Positions 20,495 to 22,123 of a stretch of DNA of 22,123 nt are shown here, piece after piece; position 1 is the stretch's first letter, and every line of letters starts with the position of its first letter. The notes under the pieces are model-generated. The model was given only the letters and a program-made list of their open reading frames with translations. It did no database searches and had not been told where the DNA came from. Position numbers and translations under genes: made by a program. The stretch is taken from positions 22,063-44,185 of the forward strand of contig BMAT01010153.1 of assembly GCA_019649035.1 (NCBI GenBank), written 5' to 3'. This stretch comes from Elysia marginata (taxonomy: Eukaryota; Mollusca; Gastropoda; Plakobranchidae).

Positions 20495-20658
20495 GAACAA
20501 GTGCGGTCCCTAGAGACTTTGCAATGTCGATAGAAATATATTGATACCGATTACTTTTTACAGTTTTTTTTTTAAAACCCACTGTTTAACAAAATGAAGC
20601 TATCGATATCGATATATTTCTATCGACCTGGCAAATTCTCTAAGGACCACAGTTGTTC
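20495..20658. mobile_element. MITE-like imperfect inverted repeat
   Basis: The arms 20495-20552 and about 20600-20658 are reverse complements with scattered mismatches, sharing GTCGATAGAAATATAT, GGTCC-TAGAGA-TTTGC and GAACAA. Weaker similarity continues outward to about 20476 and 20675. No transposase or clear target-site duplication is visible. Confidence 0.65.
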
Positions 20659-20699
20659 TACAGTGCCTTATTGCCTCACTTTGACTTAAGTCTTATATG

Positions 20700-21845
20700 A
20701 AATGTTTCTTTCATGTAGTATTTTACTATTGCTTTCTTGCGTTTAGCTGAAGTTGAATAAAAATTGAACCTTGTACTGTTTGTGGATTTAAAGATCTACG
20801 TTGTTTGGTAGTTGTTGTTGTTGTTGTTTTTATTAGAAAAACTGCCGATTTACAAAAAGTTTTTGTACTGTTTTTAATTTATATATATTAGGTCTCTACT
20901 TAACACCCAATGTTGATAAAATAAGCGAGTATATATGCATAAAAAGAAGGGTTTAGGGGCAAAACGCGACAAAAACTCTTTTCAAATAGCTGAGAAAAAG
21001 GGGCAAAACTTTGCATTTTTTAAATTTTCTGTCTTCGAACATTTACCTCCGAGTATAGGCTGTTACAACCTCAATATGAAATTTTTAAACCAAAGTAACA
21101 TCTCGACCAGAAAGAGAAATATGCAAATAAGATGCTTCCCTTGAAAATCACAAAGTTGAAAAATAAAGATATGTCTCATTTTGCCCTGACTCCCCTTATA
21201 ATAATGGACTTTAGACTAACACCATATTGCCGAGTTCATAACTAACTTCAAAGTGTCAACTATCTTCAGATATGTCCGGGACAAACAAAAAGCAGTATCT
21301 TCAGTGAAAACCATATGAGAGATACTGCATTACGTCTGTCCACGGCAGTAAAACTATGTCCGTGAACATGTTTCTACGTTCATCTTAACAATACTGCGCA
21401 CTTAGCAATCGCATTAGATCGCTGACTTCACCAGCTCTAATGTTGTAAGATAGCATGCAACATCATCACACGGGCCACTTATCTCCAGCTTCCTGAACTT
21501 AGCGCGTATTGTTCACTATTCTGGTCTCTTTGTGGTGTTTCATAATGAGTTTGAGTCAGAATTATTTATAAAATACACACATATTATAATAGACAGTACG
21601 CAGAAAAATACTCTTGCAAGACAAGAGACGGCATTGTTGTTTTACGATAGGTTAGATAAGATAAACTTTATTGTTGAATATTGGCGCATTGTTTTGGTTC
21701 CAAGATGCAAGATATCCTTTGATATGTTATGACTTTTTATCTTTGAAACTGTTAACTATCTTGAGGCAAGGACTAAATTTGTCATGACAGGGTTAGATGA
21801 TTTATATAGATGACACACTATGTTTATAGAGGTAATCCATTCGTC
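20700..21845. other. Intergenic stretch, no gene seen
   Basis: AT-rich. It contains a short (GTT)n run at 20811-20830, and near 21648-21672 a GATAAGATAAACTTTATTG segment that may be the 3' tail of a decayed non-LTR element. Open frames here lack context. Confidence 0.5.
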
Positions 21846-22123
21846 GATTATACAGTCTTTGAGCGATCGATTATACAGTCTTTGAGCGATCGATTATACA
21901 GTCTTTGAGCGATTGATTATACAGTCTTTGAGCGATCGATTATACAGTCTTTGAACGATCGATTATACTGTCTTTGAGCGATCGATTATACAGTCTTTGA
22001 GCGATCGATTATACAGTCTTTGAGCGATCGATTATACAGTCTTTGAGCGATCGATTATACAGTCTTTGAGCGATCGATTATACAGTCTTTGAGCGATCGA
22101 TTATACAGTCTTTGAGCGATTGA
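21846..22123. repeat. 23-bp tandem (satellite-like) array, at least 12 units, open at window end
   Basis: Units start every 23 nt from 21846 (21869, 21892 and so on to 22099), built from GATTATACAGTC plus TTTGAGCGATC. Units are almost identical; single-base variants occur in the third, fifth and sixth. The array continues beyond the window. Confidence 0.98.

Noticed and set aside
21846..22123. CRISPR-like array at the window end
   Set aside because: It is a direct tandem repeat with no variable spacers, in a eukaryotic genome.

Overview
This is eukaryotic, intron-bearing, AT-rich genomic DNA, full of microsatellites and tRNA-derived SINE copies, with one unsequenced gap (10829-11044). The intron signals, SINE heads of several families and repeat style suggest a marine invertebrate, most likely a gastropod mollusc. 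That assignment is inference; nothing here is diagnostic of species.

Two protein-coding genes are well supported. They are paralogs arranged head to head (divergent). Gene A lies on the minus strand: coding exon 1 at 7684-7503, intron 7502-6648, last exon 6647-4997, 610 aa. Gene B lies on the plus strand: coding exon 1 at 14819-14997, intron 14998-16038, last exon 16039-18070, 736 aa. Each encodes a type I single-pass membrane protein: a signal peptide, an extracellular domain with ten cysteines in nearly the same spacing, a Ser/Thr/Pro-rich stalk, one transmembrane helix with a shared W-x-G-L-G-C start, and a long cytoplasmic tail rich in tyrosine motifs. Both are split by a phase-2 intron directly before an F-Y-D-C-L-C motif. 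Both have a splice acceptor 22-31 nt upstream of the ATG, so untranslated 5' exons are expected. I do not recognise the ectodomain as a named family. Tyrosine-based signalling is the best inference, and gene B has multiplied its Y-F-x-L-E motifs.

Layout: 1-4700 is intergenic DNA with a 27-bp tandem array, SINE copies and microsatellites. 4700-7715 holds gene A, with a SINE in its intron. 7716-14796 is the divergent interval, with SINEs of four families, a 16-bp minisatellite, a fold-back repeat abutting the gap and a candidate 5' exon donor. 14797-18260 holds gene B, whose intron is mostly trinucleotide repeat. 18260-22123 holds a diverged duplicated repeat split by a SINE, a MITE-like inverted repeat, and a young 23-bp tandem array running off the end of the window, with a solitary related monomer 1.4 kb before it.

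The two genes probably encode related cell-surface receptors that differ in ligand-facing sequence and in tail signalling capacity. Their function, ligand and partners cannot be read from this sequence.
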